From SIAQ01 sp963767835 (GTDB lineage: Bacteria > Planctomycetota > Planctomycetia > Gemmatales > Gemmataceae): a DNA stretch of 64,000 nucleotides. The notes under the pieces are model-generated. The model was not told the origin of the DNA and made no database searches. It saw only the letters and a program-made list of their open reading frames with translations. The translations under genes were made by a program, and so were the position numbers. Of this stretch, positions 17,772 to 26,402 are shown in pieces (the stretch's first letter is position 1; every line of letters begins with the position of its first letter). Location of the stretch: positions 50,974 to 114,973 of the forward strand of contig CAVYFY010000027.1 of assembly GCA_963767835.1 (NCBI GenBank), in the 5' to 3' direction.

Positions 17772-18982
17772 ATGAACCTTATGACTGCTTTGCGCATCGC
17801 CGTCAACGCCCTGGTCATCCACAAAGGGCGCTCCGTCCTGACGAGCCTCGGCATCATCATTGGCACCGGCGCCGTCATCTCCATGGTCTCCGCGGCCGGC
17901 GGGGCTCGGCAGAAACTCGACGAGCGGCTCGAAAACGTCGGCAAAACCCTCGTCATCGTCCGCGCCGTGCGCGCACCCAGAATGGCACGCTCGCCGACAT
18001 CAAGCCGCTTACCAACGAAGAAGCCGCGCTATTGCGAAAGCAACTGAAGGGGCAGGTCACTGGCTTGGCCGAGGTGCAGGCGACCATCCGCACCGTGCAA
18101 ACGCGCATGCGCAACTGCGTCACCATGGTCGTCGGCACCAGCCCCGACATGCAAAAAGTCCGCGGCTGGGTCGTCGAGCATGGCCGGTATCTCAGCGAGG
18201 AAGATTTGAAAAAGCAGGCTGCCGTCTGCGTGCTCGGCCAAACCGTGCGCGAGAAATTGTTCCCCGATATGCCCGATCCGGTCGGCCAGACCATTCGTAT
18301 CGATCGGCTGCAACTGCGCGTCATCGGCGTGGTCGAAGGCAAGGGCCGCTCGCCGATCGGCGGCGATCAGGACGATCAGATTTTCGTCCCCCTGCAAACG
18401 CTGCAGAGAAAATTGGTCGGCGATGAAATCCTCAGCATGATGCTGACCTCCGTGGACAGCGTGGACAAGCTCCCGCACATCAAGGCCGAGATCACGCGCA
18501 TCCTCCGCGAGAAGCGGCGTGGCAAGCCGGGGCTGGAGGATTTCGATGTCTCCAGCGTCCAAGAGATGGCCGAGATCGCCGTCGTCATGACGCGCACCAT
18601 GCAATTCCTCATCGGCATCATCGCCTCCATCTCGCTGGTTGTCGGCGGCATCGGCATCATGAACATCATGCTCGTTTCCGTCACCGAGCGCACCCGCGAG
18701 ATCGGCATCCGCATGGCCATCGGCGCCACGCCGTCCGACATCCTCATTCAATTCCTGATCGAAGCCATCATGCTCTCGCTCCTGGGCGGGCTAATCGGCA
18801 TCTCGCTCGGCGTCGGCGCCGCGGTCACGCTCGCCTGGGCCGCCAACTGGCCGATCTTCATCGACTATTCGATGGTTATTTTGTCATTCGTCATCTCCGG
18901 CGGCGTCGGCGTCTTCTTCGGCTATTACCCCGCCCTGAAAGCATCTCGCCTCGATCCGATCGAGGCGCTGCGCTATGAATGA
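17772..18982 (+). CDS. MacB/FtsX-type ABC transporter permease (frameshifted near 17960)
   Basis: About 403 residues. ATG 17772 follows GAAGGA. The N-terminus (MNLMTALRIAVNALVIHKGRS, LTSLGIIIGTGAVISMV) is the typical MacB_PCD start with TM1. After LENVGKTLVIVRA the frame changes, and the other frame continues with the periplasmic domain (TNEEAALLRKQLKG...). Then comes the FtsX module with three TM segments (FLIGIIASISLVVGGIGIMN, LTERTREIGIRMAIGA-like, ISGGVGVFFGYYPALKASRLDPIEALRYE), ending in the canonical PIEALRYE. The stop overlaps the start of a small antitoxin-like gene (ATGA-type junction). Confidence 0.8.
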
Positions 18983-19215
18983 TAGCCAGGTCAACTCCCG
19001 CCAACCTGGGACTGGAAGAGATGTCGGTCGCCGATCGGCTTGATTTGATCGGAGTGATCTGGGATAGCATTGCGTCCCACCCCGAACAGATTCCGCTGAC
19101 CGATGCGCAAAAGCAGGAACTGGATCGCCGCCTCGCCGCCCATCGCGCCAATCCCAGCAAGGTGACGCCCTGGGAAGTCATCAAGGCTGAGGCCGCGGCA
19201 CGGATGAGCCAATGA
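18979..19215 (+). CDS. RelB-like addiction module component (PF09720 family)
   Basis: 78 residues. MSVADRLDLIGVIWDSIASHPEQIPLT and the downstream QELDRRLAAHRANPSKVTPWEVIKAE match the short addiction module antidote family (TIGR02574). ATG 18979 overlaps the permease stop by 4 bp, and the stop overlaps the start of a ParE-like toxin by 4 bp, so translation is probably coupled. Expected role: neutralise the partner and repress the operon, although here there is no separate promoter visible between it and the transporter. Confidence 0.8.
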   Translation: MIARSTPANLGLEEMSVADRLDLIGVIWDSIASHPEQIPLTDAQKQELDRRLAAHRANPSKVTPWEVIKAEAAARMSQ

Positions 19216-19451
19216 CGCTGCCCGTCTTGTTTCTGGATGAAGCTCGCGCGGAGTTCGATGCCGCGGCAGATTGGTACGAGGCTCAGAAGCCGGGCCTGGG
19301 CAAGAAATTCATTCGCAATGTGCAGGACGTGTTCGACAACATCGCCGCCTTGCCGCGCATGCACCAAATCATTTACCAGGCAGTGCGCCGAGCGGTCGTC
19401 AAGAAATTTCCCTATACTGTCCTGTACGTTGTCGAACCGGACCACAAATAG
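19212..19451 (+). CDS. ParE/RelE-superfamily toxin, C-terminally short
   Basis: 79 residues: LFLDEARAEFDAAADWYEAQKPGLGKKF, ALPRMHQIIYQAVRRAVVKKFPYTVLYVVEPD are typical of ParE/RelE plasmid-stabilisation toxins. Family members usually continue with a strand such as VLAVFHTSRDP. Here a TAG follows VEPDHK, so the last beta strand is missing. The product may be attenuated or dead, or a small indel may hide the end. It overlaps the upstream antitoxin gene by 4 bp. Confidence 0.75.
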   Translation: MTLPVLFLDEARAEFDAAADWYEAQKPGLGKKFIRNVQDVFDNIAALPRMHQIIYQAVRRAVVKKFPYTVLYVVEPDHK

Positions 19452-19550
19452 CAACACGATTCCGAGAAACGATACTGATTCTGTTGATTTGGCGTAGTGG
19501 AGAGGGTAGGATAGGAGCGATCCCTATCACTACGTCAGTGGAGTCTATCC

Positions 19551-20495
19551 ATGAAACGCTCCGCATTCACGCTGATCGAGTTGCTGGTGGTGATCGCCAT
19601 CATCGCCATCTTGATCGCGCTTTTGGTTCCCGCCGTGCAGAAGGTGCGCGAGGCAGCGGCGCGGACGCAATGTGCCAATAACTTGAAGCAACTTGGCCTG
19701 GCCACGCATTCCTATCATGACGCCAATAAATTCTTTCCCGCCGGCAGTTCCGGGCCGATGACAGGCAACGGCAACTTTCCCGCTGGCTGGAGCGACCCAT
19801 ATTACGGAAACGGCCTCCCCTGGGGCCATTTCAGCTGGGCGGTCCTCATCCTGCCTTACCTCGATCAAGCGCCGCTATATAGCTCGATCGATTTCGCGGT
19901 GAACGCGTATGCCGGCAGCATTCTGGAAGACATGGGCGGAGGCGGTTCGCCCCAGCAACGCGGGCCGTGCGGCAACTCGGCAAACCAGACCGCGTCCACC
20001 GAAATGCCGGTCGTCTTTATCTGCCCCTCCACGCGCCGCGTCGTCACCAACCCCTACACGCCGCAAAAAGATTACGGCATCAACGGCGGCACCAATTCCA
20101 CCTGCTGCCCCGAACGAACGCAATCCGGCCAGGACGGCATCGCTTACGTCAACAGCGACGTCAAAATGAACCAGGTCACCGATGGCACCAGCAATACGCT
20201 CCTGTTCGCCGAGGAAGCCCATCGTTTCGATCACAGCTGGCTCCCCGATAACACCGGCAGCAACCCGTTCATGTGGGTCCACCACCCCTCGGAAGGCTAT
20301 GTCTGCTACGACGGCGGGCCGCCCAATAACGACGGCTTCAACAACCGCCACGCCTGCGGCGATCATCCCGGCGGCGTCCAGGGGCTCATGGCCGACGGCC
20401 ATCTCGTGTGGATTAACAACAACATCAACCTGAGCACCTACGAAGCCATCTTCACCATCCGCGGCAACGAGACCATCGATATCGACATTCAATGA
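19551..20495 (+). CDS. DUF1559 type II secretion-like (pseudopilin-type) protein
   Basis: 314 residues. The class III prepilin-like leader MKRSAFTLIELLVVIAIIAI, with its Glu at +5, is followed by the DUF1559 core. This has LVPAVQKVREAAARTQCANNLKQLGLA and ends in the H-x9-DG motif region (HPGGVQGLMADGHL). The family is hugely expanded in planctomycetes. Proteins are thought to be processed by prepilin peptidase and held at the inner membrane; the exact role is unknown. A GGAG lies seven bases before ATG 19551. A small lipoprotein gene typical of DUF1559 loci follows. Confidence 0.92.
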   Translation: MKRSAFTLIELLVVIAIIAILIALLVPAVQKVREAAARTQCANNLKQLGLATHSYHDANKFFPAGSSGPMTGNGNFPAGWSDPYYGNGLPWGHFSWAVLILPYLDQAPLYSSIDFAVNAYAGSILEDMGGGGSPQQRGPCGNSANQTASTEMPVVFICPSTRRVVTNPYTPQKDYGINGGTNSTCCPERTQSGQDGIAYVNSDVKMNQVTDGTSNTLLFAEEAHRFDHSWLPDNTGSNPFMWVHHPSEGYVCYDGGPPNNDGFNNRHACGDHPGGVQGLMADGHLVWINNNINLSTYEAIFTIRGNETIDIDIQ

Positions 20496-20533
20496 CCGAC
20501 GCCCCGGGTAGCTCTGCCATGCCAATTTCACAC

Positions 20534-20595
20534 AAAAGAGCCGCGCACGAAGTAAGCAGGCCGATGAAGCCGCTTACTTCGTGCGCGGCTCTTTT
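20534..20595. repeat. Palindromic repeat family C, copy 2
   Basis: 24-bp arms (AAAAGAGCCGCGCACGAAGT...) at 20534-20557 and 20572-20595. It is the same element as 15181-15239 and lies at the 5' end of the lipoprotein gene, where it may supply the start codon and part of the signal peptide. Confidence 0.75.
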
Positions 20596-21001
20596 GCGAA
20601 TGGCGGCGATATTGCCGTTGCTGGTTATTTTTGCGGGCGGTTGCGATAACGGCCCGCGCGTGGTCCCCGTCAAGGGCGTCGTGATGCGCGGCGGGCAGCC
20701 GTTCAAGGCCTCGCTGATCGTCACGTTCTATCCCGAAAGCGGCGGCCGGCCCAGCACCGGCGTGACCGATGCGGAGGGCCGCTTTGAGTTGAAATTCGAC
20801 AAAGACACGAAGGGCGCCGCGGTCGGCACGCACAAGGTGGTCGTCGCCTTTCGGCCACGCAATCCCACCGAAGAGGGGGGCAACGCGGCCTTCCATCCCG
20901 ATCAGGACGCCATCCTCGAGAAATTCGGCAAAAAGGAATCGACCGCGCTTTCGGTCGAAATCAGCCACGCGGAAAGTGATCTGCAACTCAAGCTCGATTG
21001 A
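20564..21001 (+). CDS. DUF1559-associated lipoprotein (carboxypeptidase-regulatory-like)
   Basis: About 145 residues. A lipoprotein signal ends in VIFAGGC and a single beta-sandwich domain follows (VPVKGVVMRGGQPFKASLIVTFYPESGG, DAEGRFELKFDKDTKGAAVGTHKVVVAF). This small lipoprotein typically follows DUF1559 genes. The start is uncertain. ATG 20492 overlaps the DUF1559 stop and could be coupled. ATG 20564, inside a palindromic repeat, gives the best signal peptide (MKPLTSCAALLRMAAILPLL). ATG 20600 gives a shorter one without a ribosome binding site. The upstream region has apparently been rebuilt by the repeat insertion. Confidence 0.75.
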   Translation: MKPLTSCAALLRMAAILPLLVIFAGGCDNGPRVVPVKGVVMRGGQPFKASLIVTFYPESGGRPSTGVTDAEGRFELKFDKDTKGAAVGTHKVVVAFRPRNPTEEGGNAAFHPDQDAILEKFGKKESTALSVEISHAESDLQLKLD

Positions 21002-21079
21002 ACGGCAAACGAGCCGCGGCCGTTCCTGAACGTTCGCGGCTCGGTGTAAGCATCGGGCCAAGGAGCCATTGTCCAAAGG

Positions 21080-21391
21080 TCATTTGAACCGCATGCCGGG
21101 GCCGCCCGTCAATTGTTGGACGATGCTGGAGATCGTGCCAAGAACGACCACGATTCCGCTAATGATCAAGCAAATCTTGGCATTTGATTTTGCCTTTTCG
21201 TCGGTACACGTGGTGACGCCGACGATGCTCAGGATTAACGGGAGAAAGCACATCCAATTACAACATAGCGAGAAGAGAATTAGAAGGACGATGTTCGTGT
21301 TCGCGAACATCGCGTTCATCCCGCTGAGCGGCTCATTCCTGCGCACCGACGGCATATCATCGTCGTAATCATCGTCGTCATACTTCGCCAT
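21080..21391 (-). CDS. Small membrane protein with acidic N-terminus
   Basis: 103 residues: an Asp-rich start (MAKYDDDDYDDDMPSV), then two hydrophobic helices (NIVLLILFSLCCNWMCFLPLILSIVGV and AKICLIISGIVVVLGTISSIV). GGAG precedes ATG 21391. Such short two-helix proteins with a charged head are common and uncharacterised in planctomycetes. It is convergent with the lipoprotein gene upstream and divergent from rpsA. Confidence 0.6.
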   Translation of the reverse strand: MAKYDDDDYDDDMPSVRRNEPLSGMNAMFANTNIVLLILFSLCCNWMCFLPLILSIVGVTTCTDEKAKSNAKICLIISGIVVVLGTISSIVQQLTGGPGMRFK

Positions 21392-21646
21392 GGAATCACT
21401 CCGTTAAGAAAAAATACGGTCTGCCGGCAAGCCGAAAGGGGGATTTTAATCGCGCTCCAATGCCGGTGCGAGCAAAAAAGAGAAGTTTTCTCCGGATTTT
21501 CGGAAAAAAATGTCAACCTTTGCTCTTTTTACGGAAGCCATTCTTTTGCTAAGATAAAGGTTTCCCGAATTCCTGGGGTTTTGCCGTGGTGGCGAGCCGA
21601 TTCGGGAGCGGTCATCTTACGTTTCGCATCGGAAGGATTTCCCTGC

Positions 21647-23449
21647 ATGGTGAATAGGAATTTGCTTCGGCAATTCGATCTCCCCGAAGAGGATTATCAA
21701 CAGCAACTCGCAGAGGCCATGGGCCGCGACTCCTACGAACCCGGCGAAGATTTCATCACCTTCGATCCAGGCGATGAATCCTTCGACGTCAACAACATCG
21801 TCAAGGGGCGCGTCCTCCATCTCGCCGGCGATGAAGTCGTCGTCGATGTCGGCTACAAATCCGAAGGCGTCATCCCGCTCGAAGAATGGAAAGACGATGG
21901 CATGGACAAGGTCGTCCCGCCCAAGCCGGGCGACGAGATCATGGTCCTTCTCGAATCGGTCGAAGACGAATCGGGCGCCATCGTTCTCTCCTACCGCAAA
22001 GCCAAACGGCAAAAGGAATGGGAAGACATCATCGCCAAGCACAAGGAAGGCGATGTCGTCTCCGGCATGGTCACCCGCAAAATCAAGGGCGGACTGCTCG
22101 TCAATATCGGCGTCAATGTCTTCCTCCCCGCATCCCAAGTGGATATCCGCCGGCCCCCGGACATCGGCGATTACATCGGCCGCTCCATCGATTGCAAGAT
22201 TCTCAAGATCGATGAAGCCCGCCGCAACATCGTCGTCAGCCGCCGCAAGCTGATCGAGGATGACCGCATCGAGAAGAAGACCAAGCTCCTCGCTGAAATT
22301 CAGCCAGGCCAAATTCGCAAGGGGACCGTCAAGAACATCGCCGAATTCGGCGCCTTCGTGGACCTGGGCGGCATCGACGGCCTCTTGCACATCACCGACA
22401 TGAGCTGGGGCCGCGTCAACAATCCGCACGAGGTGGTCAAGATCGATCAGGAGCTCGAAGTCTACATCATCAACGTGGACAAGGAGCGCGAGAAGATCGC
22501 TCTGGGCCTCAAGCAGAAGAGCAAGAGTCCGTGGGAAGATGTCGCCGCCAAGTACCCGATTGGCAGCCGGCATCACGGCGAAGTCGTCAACGTCATGTCC
22601 TACGGCGCCTTCGTCAAGCTCGAGCCGGGCATCGAAGGGCTCGTGCACATCAGCGAAATGTCGTGGACCAAGCGCATCAACCATCCCAACGAGCTGGTCT
22701 CGATCGGCGACCAGATCGAGGTGCAGGTCCTCAACATCAACAAGGACAAGCAGGAAATCTCGCTGGGCATCAAGCAGGTCCAGCCGAACCCGTGGGACAA
22801 GGTGGCCGAGCGCTATCCGCCCAACATGCAGGTCGAGGGCATTGTCCGCAACCTCACCAACTACGGCGCCTTCATCGAAATCGAGGAAGGCATCGACGGC
22901 TTGCTGCACGTCAGCGACATGAGCTGGGTGCGCAAGGTCGGCCATCCCAGCGATGTCCTGAACAAGGGGGACAAGGTCAAATGCATCGTCCTTTCGGTTG
23001 ATCAGGAAAAGCGCCGCATCGCACTTGGCCTGAAGCAGATGAACAACGACCCGTGGGAAGGCGACATCCCGGGCCGTTATCATCCGGGCCAAACCGTCAA
23101 GGGCAAGGTAACCAAGATCACCAACTTCGGCGTCTTCATCGAGCTGGAGCCAGGGCTGGAAGGGCTGCTGCACATCTCGGAGCTGGCGGACGGCAAGGTC
23201 GATAAGCCGGAATTGCTCGTCAAGCAGGATGAGGAGATCGAGGTGCGTGTGCTGCGCGTCGATGCAGCCGAGCGCAAGATCGGCCTTAGCCGCAAAAAGA
23301 TCGGCGACGAGGACATGCCGCCGGAAGGCGCCGCCCCGACGGAAACGCCGTCGGCGGACGCGTCCAGCAAACCGCGCGAATTGCGCGGCGGCACAGGTAG
23401 CGGCGGCAACCTCATCAACATGCCGGAGGGGGAAGCGAAAGCCGAGTAA
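21647..23449 (+). CDS. rpsA: 30S ribosomal protein S1
   Basis: 600 residues with six S1 (OB-fold) domains at about residues 48-120, 135-200, 220-290, 305-377, 392-464 and 479-550. The later ones carry the canonical G-x-FVxLxxGIEGLVHISEMSW pattern. The tail is acidic and Gly-rich. ATG 21647 follows GGAAGG; an in-frame upstream start at 21581 has no site. S1 binds mRNA leaders and helps initiation on the small subunit. The gene reads without interruption, unlike many neighbours, and is followed by a strong palindrome. Confidence 0.95.
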   Translation: MVNRNLLRQFDLPEEDYQQQLAEAMGRDSYEPGEDFITFDPGDESFDVNNIVKGRVLHLAGDEVVVDVGYKSEGVIPLEEWKDDGMDKVVPPKPGDEIMVLLESVEDESGAIVLSYRKAKRQKEWEDIIAKHKEGDVVSGMVTRKIKGGLLVNIGVNVFLPASQVDIRRPPDIGDYIGRSIDCKILKIDEARRNIVVSRRKLIEDDRIEKKTKLLAEIQPGQIRKGTVKNIAEFGAFVDLGGIDGLLHITDMSWGRVNNPHEVVKIDQELEVYIINVDKEREKIALGLKQKSKSPWEDVAAKYPIGSRHHGEVVNVMSYGAFVKLEPGIEGLVHISEMSWTKRINHPNELVSIGDQIEVQVLNINKDKQEISLGIKQVQPNPWDKVAERYPPNMQVEGIVRNLTNYGAFIEIEEGIDGLLHVSDMSWVRKVGHPSDVLNKGDKVKCIVLSVDQEKRRIALGLKQMNNDPWEGDIPGRYHPGQTVKGKVTKITNFGVFIELEPGLEGLLHISELADGKVDKPELLVKQDEEIEVRVLRVDAAERKIGLSRKKIGDEDMPPEGAAPTETPSADASSKPRELRGGTGSGGNLINMPEGEAKAE

Positions 23450-23488
23450 CACCCCAAATTCAAACCGCGAAAAACAAACTCGGCCTTG

Positions 23489-23567
23489 CCGTAGGGTGGG
23501 TCGAGCAACGCGAGGCCCACCGTCCGCGCGGCGATGGTGGGCCTCGCGTTGCTCGACCCACCTACGG
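23489..23567. terminator. Long inverted repeat downstream of rpsA
   Basis: ~33-bp arms CCGTAGGGTGGGTCGAGCAA... (23489-23521 and 23536-23567) with a 14-bp loop. No T-run, but the stability would favour transcription arrest between rpsA and htpG. The GTAGGGTGGG...GCAACGCGAGGCCCACC motif resembles dispersed elements in many bacteria. Confidence 0.6.
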
Positions 23568-23612
23568 AGTTCTCGTGCGCGGCTCATTGTCCAAATTCAA
23601 GAAGATACGCAT

Positions 23613-25513
23613 ATGCCAAGCGAAACCATGCAGTTCAAGACGGAGCTCAAGCAGCTCCTGCACCTGATCGTTCACTCGCTTTACTCGCACAAGGACATCT
23701 TCCTGCGCGAATTGATCAGCAATGCGTCCGACGCCATCGACCGGGTCCGCTTCCAGGGCTTGACGCAGCCGGAGGTGCTCGAGGACAACGCCGACTGGAA
23801 GATCAAGCTGATCCCGGACGCAAAAGCCGGCACGCTGACGATCTCCGACAACGGCATCGGCATGTCGCGCGAAACCATCGTCGAGCACCTCGGCACCATC
23901 GCCCGCTCCGGCACGCGCGAATTCCTGGAGAGCCTGAAGGCCGCCGACGCCAAGGAGCGCCCGGAGCTGATCGGCCAGTTCGGCGTCGGCTTCTACGCCT
24001 CGTTCATGGTCGCCGACAAGGTCACCGTCATCTCGCGCATGGCGACTTCCTCCCCTCTCCCTCCGGGAGAGGGGCCGGGGGTGAGGGGGAGTGACGCCGT
24101 CCAATGGGAATCGGCCGGCGAAGGCGAATACACCATCGAACCCGCCGTCAAACCGACGCGCGGCACCGATGTCATCCTCCATCTGCGCGAGGACGCCAAG
24201 GAATATCTCGATCCCGTACGCTCTGCGCACCCTCGTCAAGAAATACTCCGATTTCGTCGAGCATCCGATCGTCATGGATGTCGAGAAAGACGGCAAAACC
24301 ACCGAGGACACGCTCAACGCCCGCAAGGCGATCTGGCTGCGCAACAAAAGCGAAGTCAGCGACGATGAATACAACGCCTTCTACAAGCACCTCGCCCACG
24401 ATATGGAAAATCCCCTGACGACGATCCATTACAGGGCCGAGGGGCAGATGGAGTTCAAGGCGCTCCTTTACGTGCCGGCCCACAAGCCATTCGATTTGAT
24501 GTGGGGCGATTCGACCAAGGGTTTGCAGCTTTACATCCAGCGCGTCTTCATCCTCGATGATTGCGAGGCGCTGTTGCCCAAGTATCTGCGCTTCATTCGC
24601 GGCGTCGTCGATTCGCCCGATTTGCCGCTCAACGTGTCGCGCGAAATCTTGCAGCACAGCGCTCCGCTGGAAAAGATCAAATCGAACCTGACCAGCAAGG
24701 TGCTCAGCACGCTCGACGACCTCAAACGCAAGGAATTCGACAAATACGTCGGCTTCTACCGCGAGCTCGGCATGTTCCTGAAAGAGGGGGCGTATCAGGA
24801 TTTCGAGAACAAGAAGAAACTGGCCGAGTTGCTCTTGTTCGAATCGACGAAAACTGACGCGGGCAAGCTGACGACGCTGGCGGATTATGTCGAGCGCATG
24901 CCGGGCGATCAGACGGAGATTTTTTTCCTGGCCGGGGAGAGCCGGGAGGTTGCGGAGCAATCGCCGCTCTTGGAAAGCTTCAAGGCCAAGAGCTGGGAGG
25001 TGCTGCTTTTGACGGAGCCGGCCGACGAATTCGTCGTCGATTCGCTGCACGAATACAAGGGCAAGAATCTTAAGGCGATCGACAAGGCCGGCGTCGATCA
25101 GGCCAATATCAACGACGACGACAAGAAGAAATATCAGCCGTTGCTCGATTATCTCAAATCGCAGCTGGCCGACATCGGCGACGCCCGTTTGACCAATCGC
25201 TTGAAGGAAAGCGCCGTGTGCCTGGTGGCCGACGAGCACGCGCATGAGCGCGAGCATGGAACGCCTGATGCGGCAGATGCAGCGCGACAAGCCCATGCCG
25301 GCGAGCAAGCGCATTTTGGAAGTCAATCCTACCCACCCGCTGGTGCAAGCGCTCGAAAAGTTGCACGCCAAGGACGCGAATGACGCCCGGCTGCCGCAAT
25401 ACGCCCGGCTGCTTTACGACCAGGCCGTCATTCTCGAAGGCTCGAAGGTGAAGGATCCGCTCGTGTTCGCCCAACGGCTCAACGAGTTGCTTTTGAAAGA
25501 TGCGGGCATGTAG
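23613..25513 (+). CDS. htpG: Chaperone HtpG (Hsp90) with two apparent frameshifts and a repeat-derived insert
   Basis: The N-terminal GHKL ATPase is clear: LLHLIVHSLYSHKDIFLRELISNASDA, the Mg-binding Asn, DNGIGMSRE, GTIARSGT, and the lid GQFGVGFYASFMVADKV. Middle domain (WLRNKSEVSDDEY, GVVDSPDLPLNVSRE) and C-terminal dimerisation domain (MERLMRQMQRD) follow. One surplus base near 24216 (between EYLD-P and YALRTLVKKYSD) and another near 25243 (LVADEHA to MSASMERLM) break the frame. Corrected length is ~632 residues, normal for HtpG. Between VISRMA and DAVQWES, 15 extra residues (SSPLPPGEGPGVRG) come from a palindromic repeat at 24052-24088, absent from other HtpGs as far as I know. ATP-dependent cytosolic chaperone. 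Confidence 0.9.
24052..24088. repeat. CCCCTCTCCC palindromic element inside htpG
   Basis: 10-bp arms CCCCTCTCCC/GGGAGAGGGG around TCC, followed by CCGGGGGTGAGGGG. Related copies lie at 32321-32360, 45801-45835, 46315-46353 and 46362-46390, all inside coding regions and in either orientation. Confidence 0.8.
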
Positions 25514-25522
25514 CGCGGCGGC

Positions 25523-25882
25523 TCAACCGATGGGAGATGCCTGACTTTCCCGGCATTGCTTGCGAATTGCTTCCTCCAACTCCACCGACAACACATCCTC
25601 ACCGCACGATTCGCAGTGCAGCCATTTCGCCTCTGGTACGGTCGCCACCGCGCCCGGAATATTGGGCGGCAACCCCATCCGATATTCACCCTGTCTTTCA
25701 AGCAGGGCCGGCTCCCCCAAACCACACAGGCCGACTTTCAAGTAAAAGAGAATGTTGTTGATCCGCGGTTTCATTTCAAATGCCGAGGCTCCCGCGTGCT
25801 GACCGCGCAGGATTACCTTCTTGACCGTTTGGCCATCATCAATCCACGCCGCGATTTCGCTGCAGATTTCATCTTTCGTCAA
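25523..25882 (-). CDS. Hypothetical protein with CxxC pair
   Basis: 119 residues (MTKDEICSEIAAWIDDGQTVKKVILRGQ...). The C-terminal third has HCESCGEDVLSVELEEAIRKQC, a possible zinc-ribbon half-site, but only one CxxC pair is present. No signal peptide and no known family recognised. It is convergent with htpG. Codon-position composition looks protein-like; function unknown. Confidence 0.5.
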   Translation of the reverse strand: MTKDEICSEIAAWIDDGQTVKKVILRGQHAGASAFEMKPRINNILFYLKVGLCGLGEPALLERQGEYRMGLPPNIPGAVATVPEAKWLHCESCGEDVLSVELEEAIRKQCRESQASPIG

Positions 25883-26402
25883 ACCGTGCCCGAGAAGGTC
25901 ATATTGAGCGGTCCTCGTAACTCGGAGAGAGAAGGACAGGCCGCGAAACGACGCAACGCGGCTCGTTCCGTTGCATCAGCCGAAGACGCGGCCATGAGGC
26001 GAAGGCTCCATTGCGTAAGGAAATCGCGAAATCGTCCTTGTGACAATCCTAGCATGCCTGGAAGCGTGAAACAATGCCGCGCACGAGTTCGCAACCAGGC
26101 CCTTTCGCACATCGCCGCAAACCCACGGCAGCCAGTTTCTTGCAAAAATGCAACCGGGCACAGGCCAAATTGCCCCTGGACACTTGGTTTCAAGAAAGGC
26201 TGCGCGCGCGGCTGGGTCTCATCATCTTGCGCTAGGAAAGTCGCCAACACGATATGCTGCAACGAGTTGGCGTCGATTCCGGCTGCGCTAGGAAACACCG
26301 TTTTCGCGCCGGCAAGCCATTGACAAGCCCCATGCACTGGCGGAAGATAGCCTTATCCTGCCGGCCCGTCGTCTTCAACCGTTCCGCATCGCAGGGACCA
26401 TC
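25883..26402 (+). other. Intergenic region upstream of the PSCyt1 gene
   Basis: About 520 bp without a convincing gene; a 152-codon minus-strand frame here has no recognisable protein character. A candidate promoter for the downstream gene is listed separately at 26320-26348. Confidence 0.45.
26320..26348 (+). promoter_or_regulatory. Candidate promoter of the PSCyt1 gene
   Basis: A perfect TTGACA (26320-26325) is followed after 17 bp by GAAGAT (26343-26348), a weak -10. The predicted start would be ~50 bp before ATG 26403. Confidence 0.35.

Noticed and set aside
23489..23567. A coding gene between rpsA and htpG
   Set aside because: The segment is a long inverted repeat with no start and ribosome binding site.
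21617..23587. 656-codon open frame on the strand opposite rpsA
   Set aside because: Shadow of the GC-rich, biased rpsA codons; no ribosome binding site and no recognisable protein.
25879..26337. 152-codon minus-strand frame upstream of the PSCyt1 gene
   Set aside because: No ribosome binding site, atypical composition and no recognisable features; treated as intergenic.
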